A stretch of 64,000 nt of DNA. Origin: BRHc4a sp049323755 (lineage in GTDB: Bacteria; Bacillota; Desulfotomaculia; Desulfotomaculales; Desulfocucumaceae). Positions 1 through 7,970 of the stretch are shown one piece after another. Below the pieces are notes generated by a model. The model made no database searches. It was given only the letters and a program-made list of their open reading frames with translations, and was not told the DNA's origin. Each line of letters starts with the position of its first letter. Positions within the stretch are counted from its first letter, which is position 1. Location of the stretch: NCBI GenBank assembly GCA_049323755.1, contig JBMOPE010000026.1:124001-188000 (forward strand), given 5' to 3'. Both the position numbers and the translations under genes were made by a program.

Positions 1-190
1 GCTGGCAGGAAGACTGAGCGCCCTCAGCCCCCTGGCAACAATGGCCAGGGGCTATTCCGTGTGCAGTGACGAAGTATCCGGAAATATCATAAAAAGTTCA
101 AATGAAATATCTATAGGAGACAACTTAAATATAAGGCTGTACAAGGGAATTTTAAAATGCAGCGTAAAGAATGTCATACATGAGCAGTAA
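1..190 (+). CDS. xseA: Exodeoxyribonuclease VII large subunit, C-terminal end (partial)
   Basis: The open frame starts at base 2, is already open at the window edge and stops with TAA at 188-190, so only the last 62 residues are seen. They contain LSALSPLATMARGYSV, the LSPL..L.RGY signature near the C-terminus of XseA, followed by a short basic beta-rich tail. XseA pairs with XseB to degrade single-stranded DNA to oligonucleotides. XseB is encoded at 1278-1505, with one radical-SAM gene in between. The family call rests on this C-terminal motif and the nearby xseB. Confidence 0.8.
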   Translation, partial: LAGRLSALSPLATMARGYSVCSDEVSGNIIKSSNEISIGDNLNIRLYKGILKCSVKNVIHEQ

Positions 191-222
191 AAATTGTACT
201 TCAAGGCATAAGTTATTAACAC

Positions 223-251
223 TGTTCATTATACTGGTATTTGGATATAAT
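223..251 (+). promoter_or_regulatory. Possible sigma-A type promoter for the radical-SAM/xseB/ispA operon
   Basis: A perfect TATAAT lies at 246-251. Seventeen bases upstream is TGTTCA (223-228), which matches TTGACA at only three positions. The start codon follows 24 bases after the -10. The position between the xseA stop and the next gene suits a promoter, but the -35 is weak. Confidence 0.35.
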
Positions 252-275
252 CAATAATGAAGTAGAGATCAGGAA

Positions 276-1253
276 GTGATCCGGTTGACCCGGGATATTG
301 CCCGATATAATATTTATTCAGAATATCTTAAAAAACTGTTTGGGGAAAAAGTATACAAGATTCCTGTGAATCTCCCCGGGACATGCCCCAATAGGGATGG
401 CACCGTGGGTCAGGGCGGCTGTATATTCTGTGATGAAGAGGGAGCAGGTTTCCAGTGCCTTCCCAGTTCTATGTCTGTAAAAAAACAAATAGAGGATAAT
501 AAAGAGTATTTCAAGAAAAGATTTAATGCGAAAAAATTCATCGTTTATTTTCAGGCTTTTACAAATACCTACACTCCCTTTTCACTGTTTAAGGAAAATA
601 TCCTGGGCGCCATTTCCGGGGATGTTGTTGGCATATCGATATCAACGAGGCCTGACTGCATTAATGACCGGTACCTTGATTTTTTAAAAGAAGTTAAGGA
701 AAACTATAGCCTTGAAATTGATATTGAGCTAGGCCTGCAGACGGTTAATTATCACACCCTGAAAAAAATTAACAGGGGACATACACTGGCTGAATTTATA
801 GATTCAGTAATCCGAATCCATAAAAGACAATTTAATGTATGTTCACACATAATATTGAATCTCCCCTGGGATGAAACAGATGATTCCATAGAGAGCGCCA
901 AAATTATTTCCGCCCTCGGTATACGCTTTGCAAAGCTTCACTCTTTGTATGTTGTAGACAATACTGTGCTGGGGGAGATGTACAAAAACAATGAATTTGA
1001 GATATCTACCCTCGAGGAGTATATAGATAGATTGGTTTTATTTCTGGAATATCTAAACCCCAGAGTAGTAATCCAGAGGCTGGTAGGAAAAGGTCCGGAA
1101 GAGAGCCTTCTTTTTTCGAACTGGGGTACAAGCTGGTGGAAAATAAAACAGGCTATAGAAAATGAACTTATAAAAAGAGATACATGGCAGGGAAAAAAAT
1201 TTAACTACCTTAATGGAAGTGCCTTAACAAGGGGCGGGCTGACCGATCGATAA
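276..1253 (+). CDS. TIGR01212-type radical SAM protein (YhcC/YtqA-like)
   Basis: A 325-residue protein of the YhcC/YtqA radical-SAM family, whose substrate is not established. Near the N-terminus it has TCPNRDGTVGQGGCIFC, the family's unusual cysteine arrangement for the [4Fe-4S] cluster (CPNRDG, then CxxC). Further motifs are ISTRPDC and EIDIELGLQT, as in Elp3-like SAM barrels, and RIHKRQ. The start is GTG at 276, just after AGGAA; TTG at 285 is an alternative. The gene sits between xseA and xseB, 24 bases before xseB, so it is probably co-transcribed with DNA-repair and isoprenoid genes. The family call is firm; the function is unknown. Confidence 0.85.
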   Translation: MIRLTRDIARYNIYSEYLKKLFGEKVYKIPVNLPGTCPNRDGTVGQGGCIFCDEEGAGFQCLPSSMSVKKQIEDNKEYFKKRFNAKKFIVYFQAFTNTYTPFSLFKENILGAISGDVVGISISTRPDCINDRYLDFLKEVKENYSLEIDIELGLQTVNYHTLKKINRGHTLAEFIDSVIRIHKRQFNVCSHIILNLPWDETDDSIESAKIISALGIRFAKLHSLYVVDNTVLGEMYKNNEFEISTLEEYIDRLVLFLEYLNPRVVIQRLVGKGPEESLLFSNWGTSWWKIKQAIENELIKRDTWQGKKFNYLNGSALTRGGLTDR

Positions 1254-1277
1254 ATATAACTGGAGGCTAAATGGCTT

Positions 1278-1505
1278 ATGGGTAAAAAAAAGATTACTTT
1301 TGAAGATGCTATAAAAAGGCTGGAAGAAATAGTCCGGGAGCTTGAGGACGGCCAGCTGCCCCTGGAAAAAGCACTGGAACTGTATTCAGAAGGAATTAAT
1401 ATAAGCAAGTTTTGCCAGTCTTCACTGGAAGAAGCTGAACAGCGTATTATGGTTCTAATGAATGGAGAAGACAATAAATTAAACCTTAAAGAATTCGGTG
1501 CATAA
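1278..1505 (+). CDS. xseB: Exodeoxyribonuclease VII small subunit
   Basis: A 75-residue protein of normal XseB length. It has the family pattern TFEDAIKRLEEIVRELEDG, then PLEKALELYSEGI and the Q.LEEAEQRI region, forming two helices that bind XseA. An SD-like GGAGG lies at 1262-1266; the ATG at 1271 runs into a stop after four codons, so ATG 1278 is the start. It is followed after 23 bases by ispA, as in Bacillus. Only the radical-SAM gene between xseA and xseB departs from the usual adjacent pair. Confidence 0.93.
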   Translation: MGKKKITFEDAIKRLEEIVRELEDGQLPLEKALELYSEGINISKFCQSSLEEAEQRIMVLMNGEDNKLNLKEFGA

Positions 1506-1528
1506 AAAGTAAAACAAGGAGAATTTGC

Positions 1529-2419
1529 TTGGATTTTAGAAAAGAGCTGAATGAGAGGGCAATAATTGTAAACGGTGCTCTGGAAAGTTATCTCCCCTCA
1601 TATAACGATTATCCCGGCATAATACACGAGGCAATACGATACAGCATTTTTGCAGGGGGTAAAAGGCTAAGGCCTGCTTTGGCCCTTGCTGGGGCTGAGA
1701 TTTTAGGCGGTAATGCAAGAGATATTCTTCCTGTGGCATGCTCTCTGGAAATGATTCATACTTATTCACTGATACATGATGACCTGCCGGCCATGGATGA
1801 TGATGACCTCAGACGGGGGATGCCAACTTGTCATAAGAAATACGGCGAAGCCATTGCCATCCTGGCTGGTGATGCCCTTTTGACAATGGCATTTGAGCTG
1901 ATAGCAAAGTGTCCCCTGACAGCTATAATTACTCCTGATAGGATATTAAGGGTTTTATCTGAAATATCGGTGGCTGCGGGCACATCAGGGCTCATAGGGG
2001 GCCAGGTGGTCGACATCCTGTCAACTCCTGAAAAAGTCGACAGCCACATCCTGGAATATATTCACAGAAATAAAACCGGCGCCATGTACAGAGTTTCAGT
2101 AAGGGCCGGCGCAATTCTTTCCGGAGCCGGAGAGGATGACCTGGATAAGCTTACAAGGTATGCTGAACACCTTGGAATGGCTTTTCAGATTACTGACGAT
2201 ATATTGGATATAACAGGGGAAGAAAAAAATATAGGAAAGCCTGTGAATAGTGACATTAAAAACAACAAAGCAACATACCCGTCTCTTTATGGCCTGGAAG
2301 CAGCTCGTAAAATGGCAATACAACAAATGAATCTTGCTCTGGAATCCATTGAGTCATTCGGCTGCAGGGCTGATTTTTTAAATGGGCTGGTAAAGTTTGT
2401 TGTAAGCAGAAGTTACTGA
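1529..2419 (+). CDS. ispA: Farnesyl diphosphate synthase (geranyltranstransferase)
   Basis: A 296-residue short-chain trans-prenyl diphosphate synthase that condenses IPP with DMAPP and GPP to give farnesyl diphosphate for undecaprenyl and quinone synthesis. The first Asp-rich motif is HDDLPAMDDDDLRRG and the second is TDDILD; GGKRLRP and GGQ.VD are also in place. The start is TTG at 1529, preceded by AAGGAG at 1516-1521. It is followed within a few bases by a small membrane-protein gene and then dxs, so two isoprenoid steps are linked. The length is normal and nothing is missing. Confidence 0.95.
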   Translation: MDFRKELNERAIIVNGALESYLPSYNDYPGIIHEAIRYSIFAGGKRLRPALALAGAEILGGNARDILPVACSLEMIHTYSLIHDDLPAMDDDDLRRGMPTCHKKYGEAIAILAGDALLTMAFELIAKCPLTAIITPDRILRVLSEISVAAGTSGLIGGQVVDILSTPEKVDSHILEYIHRNKTGAMYRVSVRAGAILSGAGEDDLDKLTRYAEHLGMAFQITDDILDITGEEKNIGKPVNSDIKNNKATYPSLYGLEAARKMAIQQMNLALESIESFGCRADFLNGLVKFVVSRSY

Positions 2420-2429
2420 GGTGTTTTTT

Positions 2430-3014
2430 TTGGCAAACTATAAGTCATCGGTATCAGCATTGTATATTATTTTAGTCAGCGTGGGGTCTTTTATTCTGGC
2501 AGTGTTTTTTTTCTGGCTTTCACATATTTTGTCCCAAAAAATACAAAGCCTTGTTCTTTCTATAATTTTCTTGTTAATAATTATACTCGTAGGAATACTG
2601 GCCGATATACTGGGAGTTTCCGTAACTGCAGCGTCAGAGGCGCCTCTTCACGCCAGGGCCGCCAAGAAGGTTACAGGTGCTGCAGAAGGAGTATTTTTAA
2701 TAAGGAATGCTGACCGGGTAGCCAACCTGGCCAATGATGTTGTGGGCGATATTGCCGGAACGGTTAGCGGTGCCCTTGGAATATCCCTGGTCATACAGCT
2801 TCTTGTATACTGGAAGGATAGCAGCCAGCTTTTGCTGAACATGTTATTGACGGCACTTATAGCAGCCGCTACTGTAGGCGGGAAGGCATACGGAAAAAGG
2901 CTTGCGCTGGTGCATGCTGAAGAAATAGTGTTTATTGCAGGCAGATTTCTTCATGGTATATCCATGTTAACCGGAAAAGATTTTACTACCAAATCCAAGA
3001 AAACTTCCAGGTGA
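2430..3014 (+). CDS. Conserved membrane protein between ispA and dxs, CorB/DUF21-like
   Basis: About 194 residues with two N-terminal hydrophobic helices (residues roughly 7-30 and 35-58) and two more in the second half. The central ADILGVSVTAASEAPLHA and DVVGDIAGTVSGALG segments recall the membrane domain of CorB/CNNM-type (DUF21) proteins, but no CBS or CorC domain is present. GAGGTG at 2418-2423 is well spaced for TTG at 2430; the frame also offers GTG at 2421. It is coupled to ispA and dxs. The resemblance to a transporter is weak and no function should be inferred from it. Confidence 0.6.
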   Translation: MANYKSSVSALYIILVSVGSFILAVFFFWLSHILSQKIQSLVLSIIFLLIIILVGILADILGVSVTAASEAPLHARAAKKVTGAAEGVFLIRNADRVANLANDVVGDIAGTVSGALGISLVIQLLVYWKDSSQLLLNMLLTALIAAATVGGKAYGKRLALVHAEEIVFIAGRFLHGISMLTGKDFTTKSKKTSR

Positions 3015-3027
3015 GGAGTGTTTTAAG

Positions 3028-4959
3028 TTGAGCCTGCTGTCCGATATAAACGGGCCGTCAGATATAAAAAAGTTGCCTATACCGAGACTATATGAACTGG
3101 CGTCTGAGATACGAAAGGAAATAATTGAAACGGTTTCCCAAAACGGTGGCCACCTGGCGCCTAACCTGGGTGTGGTGGAGCTTACAATTGCACTGCACAG
3201 GGTCTTTGAATCACCTGGTGACAAAATAGTGTGGGATGTTGGACACCAGTGCTATATTCATAAGATTATCACAGGCAGGAGGGAGAGCTTTGCAAGCCTT
3301 AGGCAGCATGGCGGCATAAGCGGCTTTCCCCGGCCTGATGAGTGCGAGCATGATGCCTTTGTTGCCGGACACAGCAGCACATCTATTTCAGTAGCCATTG
3401 GCATGGCTATAGCCAGAGACTTGAAAGGGCAAAAGCACTCGGTAACCGCTGTTATTGGCGATGGCGCAATGACCGGCGGCATGGCCTTTGAAGCTTTAAA
3501 TCATGCCGGACACCTTCAGAAAGACCTTATTGTTATACTAAATGATAATGAAATGTCCATTGCTAAAAATGTAGGGGGTATGGCACGATATTTAAGCCGT
3601 CTCAGGACTGACCCCATGTATTCCAGGGGAAAGGAAGAGGCAGAGCAGCTTCTTAAAAAAATACCAGCCATTGGCCCAACAGTTCTAAAGGCTGTGGAAA
3701 GATTAAAGGACAGCTTTAAATACCTTGTTGTTCCCGGTATGTTTTTCGAGGAGCTAGGTTTCGTATATCTTGGCCCGATAGACGGGCATAACATCCAGGA
3801 TATGGTAAGGGTCTTTAACCAGGCCAGGGCTATGGGGGGACCTGTACTTATTCATGTTATTACCAAAAAAGGAAAGGGTTATTCCCACGCTGAAAAAAAT
3901 CCTGGTAAATTTCACGGCATAGGCCCCTTTGACCTGGAAACCGGAATACCGAAAGGAAAAACCACGGCGCCATCATATACTGAAGTATTTGGTAAAACCA
4001 TGGTTAGGCTGGCAGAGCAGGACAGGTCAATTCTCGCCATAACTGCAGCCATGACAGGTGGAACCGGTCTAACGGAATTCTCAAAAAGATTTCCGGAAAG
4101 ATTTTTCGATGTGGGTATAGCCGAGCAGCATGCAGTTACTATGGCGGCAGCAATGGCCTCAAACAACTTAAAGCCTGTGGTAGCCGTATATTCAACATTT
4201 TTGCAGAGAGCCTATGACCAGGCAGTACATGATGTCTGCATGCAGGGACTGCCGGTAACCTTTGCCATAGACAGGGGCGGCCTTGTCGGCGAAGACGGTC
4301 CTACCCACCACGGCGTTTTTGACCTGTCATACCTTAGTCAAATTCCAAACATGGTGGTTATGGCTCCAAAGGACGAAAATGAACTGGGTCATATGCTAAA
4401 AACAGCCATTTATTATAATGGCCCCACAGCGGTAAGGTATCCAAGAGGTGAGGGAAGAGGCTGCATTAAGGATGATAACCTGGTAAACCTTCCCATTGGA
4501 AAGTCTGAGGTATTAATCGACGGAAATGAGATAGCTATTTTTGCGGTGGGAGCAATGGTGGAAATAGCGGAAAGAGCTGCAGAGGCTCTCACCAGGCAGG
4601 GAATATCCGTTGCGCTGATTAATGCAAGATTTGTAAAACCTATTGATATTGATTGTGTACTTAAATATGTAAGCAAAACACAAAGGATCATTACAATTGA
4701 GGAAAATATTATAGCAGGAGGCTTCGGAAGCAGGGTTCTGGAAGCTATTAGCGACTTGGGAATCGGTGGCGTCAAGGTAAAGATAATGGGGCTTCCTGAT
4801 AGTTTTATTGAGCATGGTGAAAGAAAACTGCTTCTGGCTAAATATGGCCTCACAGTCGATGAAGTTATTATAAATGCTTTTAATCTCTTAAACCTAAGGC
4901 ATTTCCAAAATCCAAGGAGACGAACAAGATTATCCGGAGGTTCCACGATTGACCGTTAA
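3028..4959 (+). CDS. dxs: 1-deoxy-D-xylulose-5-phosphate synthase
   Basis: A 643-residue thiamine diphosphate enzyme that joins pyruvate and glyceraldehyde 3-phosphate in the first step of the MEP isoprenoid pathway. The cofactor motif is GDGAMTGGMAFEALNHAG ... ILNDN, with the transketolase-type DVGIAEQHAVTMAA and DRGGLVGEDGPTHHGVFD regions in the second half. The start is TTG 3028 with GAGGAG upstream. The C-terminal end overlaps tlyA by 11 bases, so the two are translationally coupled. The length is about 15-20 residues longer than typical, in a basic C-terminal tail. Confidence 0.97.
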   Translation: MSLLSDINGPSDIKKLPIPRLYELASEIRKEIIETVSQNGGHLAPNLGVVELTIALHRVFESPGDKIVWDVGHQCYIHKIITGRRESFASLRQHGGISGFPRPDECEHDAFVAGHSSTSISVAIGMAIARDLKGQKHSVTAVIGDGAMTGGMAFEALNHAGHLQKDLIVILNDNEMSIAKNVGGMARYLSRLRTDPMYSRGKEEAEQLLKKIPAIGPTVLKAVERLKDSFKYLVVPGMFFEELGFVYLGPIDGHNIQDMVRVFNQARAMGGPVLIHVITKKGKGYSHAEKNPGKFHGIGPFDLETGIPKGKTTAPSYTEVFGKTMVRLAEQDRSILAITAAMTGGTGLTEFSKRFPERFFDVGIAEQHAVTMAAAMASNNLKPVVAVYSTFLQRAYDQAVHDVCMQGLPVTFAIDRGGLVGEDGPTHHGVFDLSYLSQIPNMVVMAPKDENELGHMLKTAIYYNGPTAVRYPRGEGRGCIKDDNLVNLPIGKSEVLIDGNEIAIFAVGAMVEIAERAAEALTRQGISVALINARFVKPIDIDCVLKYVSKTQRIITIEENIIAGGFGSRVLEAISDLGIGGVKVKIMGLPDSFIEHGERKLLLAKYGLTVDEVIINAFNLLNLRHFQNPRRRTRLSGGSTIDR

Positions 4960-5758
4960 CAGGGAAAGAATAGATGTTTTATTGCATGACAGAGGCCTTT
5001 TTGAAAGTAGAGAGCGCGCCAAGGCATCTATTATGGCCGGGAAGGTCAGGGTGAACGGTGAAACTGTAGACAAGCCCGGGGTAAAGATCCCTGTAGACTC
5101 TCAAATAGAAGTTATTGGCGGACTACCTTATGTCAGCAGGGGAGGTCTAAAACTTGAAAAGGCACTAAAGTCTTTTGATATCGACCTTAAGGGTAAAACT
5201 GTCCTTGATGTGGGTGCGTCAACAGGGGGATTTACCGACTGCGCACTGCAAAATGGCGCAGTCAGGGTATACGCCGTTGACGTCGGCTACGGCCAGCTTG
5301 CGTGGAAATTAAGGTCAGACCCCAGGGTAATCGCCATAGAAAGGACTAATATAAAAAGACTTAGTCTGGAGAATTTAGTGGACAGGCCTGATTTCGTGGT
5401 AATAGATGTATCTTTTATATCTCTTGAAAAAGTTATGCCACATATATCAGGGCTTGTTAGTAGTTCTTCCAGGGGAGTTGCCCTTATAAAGCCGCAATTT
5501 GAGGCCGGCCGTGAAAAAGTCGGCAAGAAAGGTGTAGTAAAGGATCCTGACGTACACATAGAAGTCATAAACAAGGTAGTTAAAATGATTGAGGATAATG
5601 GATGGTCGGTTATTAGTCTGGATTTTTCACCTATAAAGGGACCCGAGGGGAATATTGAATATCTTCTTTATTTCGATTTTTCCGGTCCCGGTATTTTTGA
5701 TAAAGCAAAAATTGATAAAATAGTTCTTAAGGCCCATGCTGAGATAAAAACTAATTAA
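4949..5758 (+). CDS. tlyA: TlyA-family rRNA 2'-O-methyltransferase (hemolysin-A-like)
   Basis: A 269-residue protein with an S4 RNA-binding domain at residues 3-60 (RIDVLLHDRGLFESRERAKA) and an FtsJ-type SAM methyltransferase domain. The SAM-binding motif is VLDVGASTGGFTDCAL. In TlyA homologues this enzyme methylates ribosomal RNA; the hemolysin name is historical. The start is TTG 4949, with CCGGAGG a few bases before it, inside the end of dxs. It is followed by a repeat element and nadK, the usual order in spore formers. Confidence 0.92.
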   Translation: MTVNRERIDVLLHDRGLFESRERAKASIMAGKVRVNGETVDKPGVKIPVDSQIEVIGGLPYVSRGGLKLEKALKSFDIDLKGKTVLDVGASTGGFTDCALQNGAVRVYAVDVGYGQLAWKLRSDPRVIAIERTNIKRLSLENLVDRPDFVVIDVSFISLEKVMPHISGLVSSSSRGVALIKPQFEAGREKVGKKGVVKDPDVHIEVINKVVKMIEDNGWSVISLDFSPIKGPEGNIEYLLYFDFSGPGIFDKAKIDKIVLKAHAEIKTN

Positions 5759-5762
5759 GATA

Positions 5763-5996
5763 ACCGGGCCGTATAAAACGGCCACCAATGAGGATGAAAA
5801 TTGGGTCCTCTAAAACCACAGAGAACACAGAGCACACAGAGGTTTTTAAGCCCTGCTTGTAAGCTTTAAGAGTATTTAAGGGTACACTTCTCTATTATTT
5901 AACTCGCGTTTAGACCTCATAGTAATGCCTGAGAGTAAATTCTCTGTGATCTCTGTGGCCTCTGTGGTTCATAAAAGGACATTCAGTATTTCCAGG
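5763..5996. repeat. R1a: CACAGAG inverted-repeat element, extended form
   Basis: The core 5816-5967 is bounded by imperfect inverted repeats, CCACAGAGAACACAGAG at the left and CTCTGTGATCTCTGTGG at the right. The outer flanks carry a GGCCGT/ACGGCC hairpin (5768-5784) on the left and ACATTCAGTATTT on the right. The whole unit is the reverse complement of the element at 58079-58316. Related copies lie at 19556-19719 and 53317-53476. It fills the tlyA-nadK gap. No open frame of its own is visible. Confidence 0.85.
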
Positions 5997-6047
5997 ACAG
6001 AATTTCAGTACAAGGCATTTCTAGGATTAAATACAAAGGGTATTTTC

Positions 6048-6932
6048 GTGACCCGGGAGGGGGCTACCAAATCGAAATCCATCGGCATAACGGTAAATCT
6101 TCAAAAAGCAGGCATTGAAAAAATTGTAGGAGACATATGTGTGTGGCTGGAGGACAGGGGAATAGCCGTTACCCTCCAGGACAATCTCTTAAACCTCCTT
6201 CCCAATAATGCCCGGCATGAAAATATTGACGAAATGCTGAAAAAAATTGACTGCTTGCTTGTGTTCGGAGGAGATGGCACAATTCTAAGGAGTTCAAGAA
6301 TTGCAGCAAAATATGGTGTTCCCCTGCTTGGAATTAACCTGGGACACCTTGGCTTTCTTTCTGAAATAGATGTGCCGGATATAAAGGAAGACCTTGCCAG
6401 TATTCTAAATAATGAGTATTACATCGAAGAAAGAATGATGATAGAGGCCTCGGTATTACGTGACGGAAGAATAATTGACAGCGCAACAGGCTTAAACGAT
6501 GCTGTAATAACAAAGGGGGCCTTTGCCAGACTCATTTTACTTGAAACCAGAGTTAACGGAGAGCATGTCAGCAATTATCCCACCGATGGCCTTATATTAT
6601 CCACCCCTACCGGCTCAACTGCATACTCTCTTTCGGCAGGAGGTCCCGTGGTTACTCCTGAAATGGAATTGATGATTATAACGCCAATTTGCCCTCATGC
6701 CCTTTGGGCAAGGCCCATAGTTATCGCCCCTGAATCCGAGGTAGAGGTTGAGCTTTTATCCGAAAAAGGAGAAGTCATGCTGACTATTGATGGTCAGCAC
6801 GGACTGAATCTTTTTAAAAATGATATTGTGAAGATAACCAGATCTCCATATAAAGTGAAATTTATTAGACTTAAAACCCGAAATTTCTTCAGGGTTTTGA
6901 AACAAAAACTAAGGGAGGGAAACACGCCTTGA
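6048..6932 (+). CDS. nadK: NAD kinase
   Basis: Phosphorylates NAD to NADP with ATP or polyphosphate. The NADK motif FGGDGTILRSSR and the glycine-rich LSTPTGSTAYSLSAGGP are present, along with the GLND segment that contacts NAD. The frame is open back to 5925, but that stretch lies in the repeat R1a. The best start is GTG 6048, seven bases after AAAGGG, giving 294 residues, normal for the family. The strong GGGAGGGGG at 6055-6063 has no usual start codon behind it. The stop overlaps the TTG start of mnmM by four bases. Confidence 0.93.
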   Translation: MTREGATKSKSIGITVNLQKAGIEKIVGDICVWLEDRGIAVTLQDNLLNLLPNNARHENIDEMLKKIDCLLVFGGDGTILRSSRIAAKYGVPLLGINLGHLGFLSEIDVPDIKEDLASILNNEYYIEERMMIEASVLRDGRIIDSATGLNDAVITKGAFARLILLETRVNGEHVSNYPTDGLILSTPTGSTAYSLSAGGPVVTPEMELMIITPICPHALWARPIVIAPESEVEVELLSEKGEVMLTIDGQHGLNLFKNDIVKITRSPYKVKFIRLKTRNFFRVLKQKLREGNTP

Positions 6933-7513
6933 TAACTCCCGGGCGACCTGAAAGCGCCGTCCACTGGGCAAGGGCTTTTATTCAGCCTGCTTTAAAAAAC
7001 GGATCAAAGGTCGTTGATGCCACTGCTGGAAATGGCAATGATACATTATTTCTTGCAGTTAATACCGGCGATGAGGGGATAGTCTACGCATTTGACATTC
7101 AGGAAGAAGCTTTAGAAGAGACCGGCAAAAAAATTACAGAGGCCGGCCTTAGCTCAAAGGTAAAGCTTATTCTTGGCGGGCATGAGGACATGGAAAGATA
7201 TGTTCCTATCAGTTTGGATGCGGTAATGTTCAATCTGGGATATCTGCCCGGCAGCAATAAAAAAGTTATTACAAAGCCTGAGACAACATTAAAGGGGATA
7301 AAGGCTTCTTTAAAACTTCTAAAGCCGGGTGGCCGTGTTAGTATAGTTGTGTACACAGGCCATCCCGGCTCAATAGAAGAGTCGGCTGAAGTGTCCAAAG
7401 AGTTGGCAGCCATTAGTGAAAAGGAATTTTCTGTGCAAAAAATGATTTTTTGGAACAGCCGAAAAGAAAGCCCCCAAATATATTTTGTTACCAAGTCCGG
7501 AGAGATAATATGA
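6929..7513 (+). CDS. mnmM: tRNA (mnm5s2U34)-type methyltransferase, MnmM/YtqB family
   Basis: A 194-residue class I SAM methyltransferase of the former 'putative rRNA methylase' family. The SAM motif is VVDATAGNGNDTLFLA, followed by VYAFDIQEEAL and MFNLGYLPG, as in Bacillus YtqB, identified as MnmM, which finishes the mnm5 modification of the tRNA wobble uridine. The start is TTG 6929 with GGGAGG upstream, overlapping the nadK stop; the stop overlaps the argR start (ATGA). This chain of four-base overlaps points to coupled translation. Confidence 0.85.
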   Translation: MITPGRPESAVHWARAFIQPALKNGSKVVDATAGNGNDTLFLAVNTGDEGIVYAFDIQEEALEETGKKITEAGLSSKVKLILGGHEDMERYVPISLDAVMFNLGYLPGSNKKVITKPETTLKGIKASLKLLKPGGRVSIVVYTGHPGSIEESAEVSKELAAISEKEFSVQKMIFWNSRKESPQIYFVTKSGEII

Positions 7514-7968
7514 TTAAATCAATCAGGCAAAAAAGAATTATTGATATTATCAAAACAAAATCTATCGAAACCCAGGAACAGCTGGCTGAAGAATTGGGAA
7601 GCGCAGGCTTTTTCATTACCCAGGCAACTGTTTCCAGGGATGTAAAGGAATTGGGTCTGATTAAAGTGCCTGTTGACGGCAATGTGTCTGTTTATGCTCT
7701 CCCAGAGATTAAGTCTTTACCTGTAAATGAGGGAAGGCTTAAAAGATTAATTATTAATTCTGTGCAAAGCATAGATCATAGTGAAAATCTGATAGTCATT
7801 AAAACACTGCCGGGTGAAGCGCAGGGAGTAGCGTCAGCAATAGATAATTCTGACTGGCCGGGAGTAATCGGAACGGTGGCTGGAGACGACACAATTATTA
7901 TTGTTGTAAAGCCAAAGGGCGCTGTTGAAAATATATTAAACCGTTTTAACGATATTTCCGGAGGTTAG
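7510..7968 (+). CDS. argR: Arginine repressor
   Basis: A 152-residue ArgR/AhrC protein. The N-terminal winged helix (residues about 1-70) contains the Q.TVSRD recognition motif as TQATVSRDVKELGLIKVP. The C-terminal hexamerisation domain ends in GTVAGDDTIIIVVKP, the family's L-arginine-binding GDDT motif. ATG 7510 overlaps the mnmM stop, while the longer upstream frame lies inside mnmM. It is placed directly before recN, as in most Firmicutes. No ARG box or arginine gene is present in this window. Confidence 0.95.
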   Translation: MIKSIRQKRIIDIIKTKSIETQEQLAEELGSAGFFITQATVSRDVKELGLIKVPVDGNVSVYALPEIKSLPVNEGRLKRLIINSVQSIDHSENLIVIKTLPGEAQGVASAIDNSDWPGVIGTVAGDDTIIIVVKPKGAVENILNRFNDISGG

Positions 7969-7970
7969 AC

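Noticed and set aside
4413..4946. A 177-codon minus-strand frame in dxs
   Set aside because: Antisense shadow of dxs with no family features.
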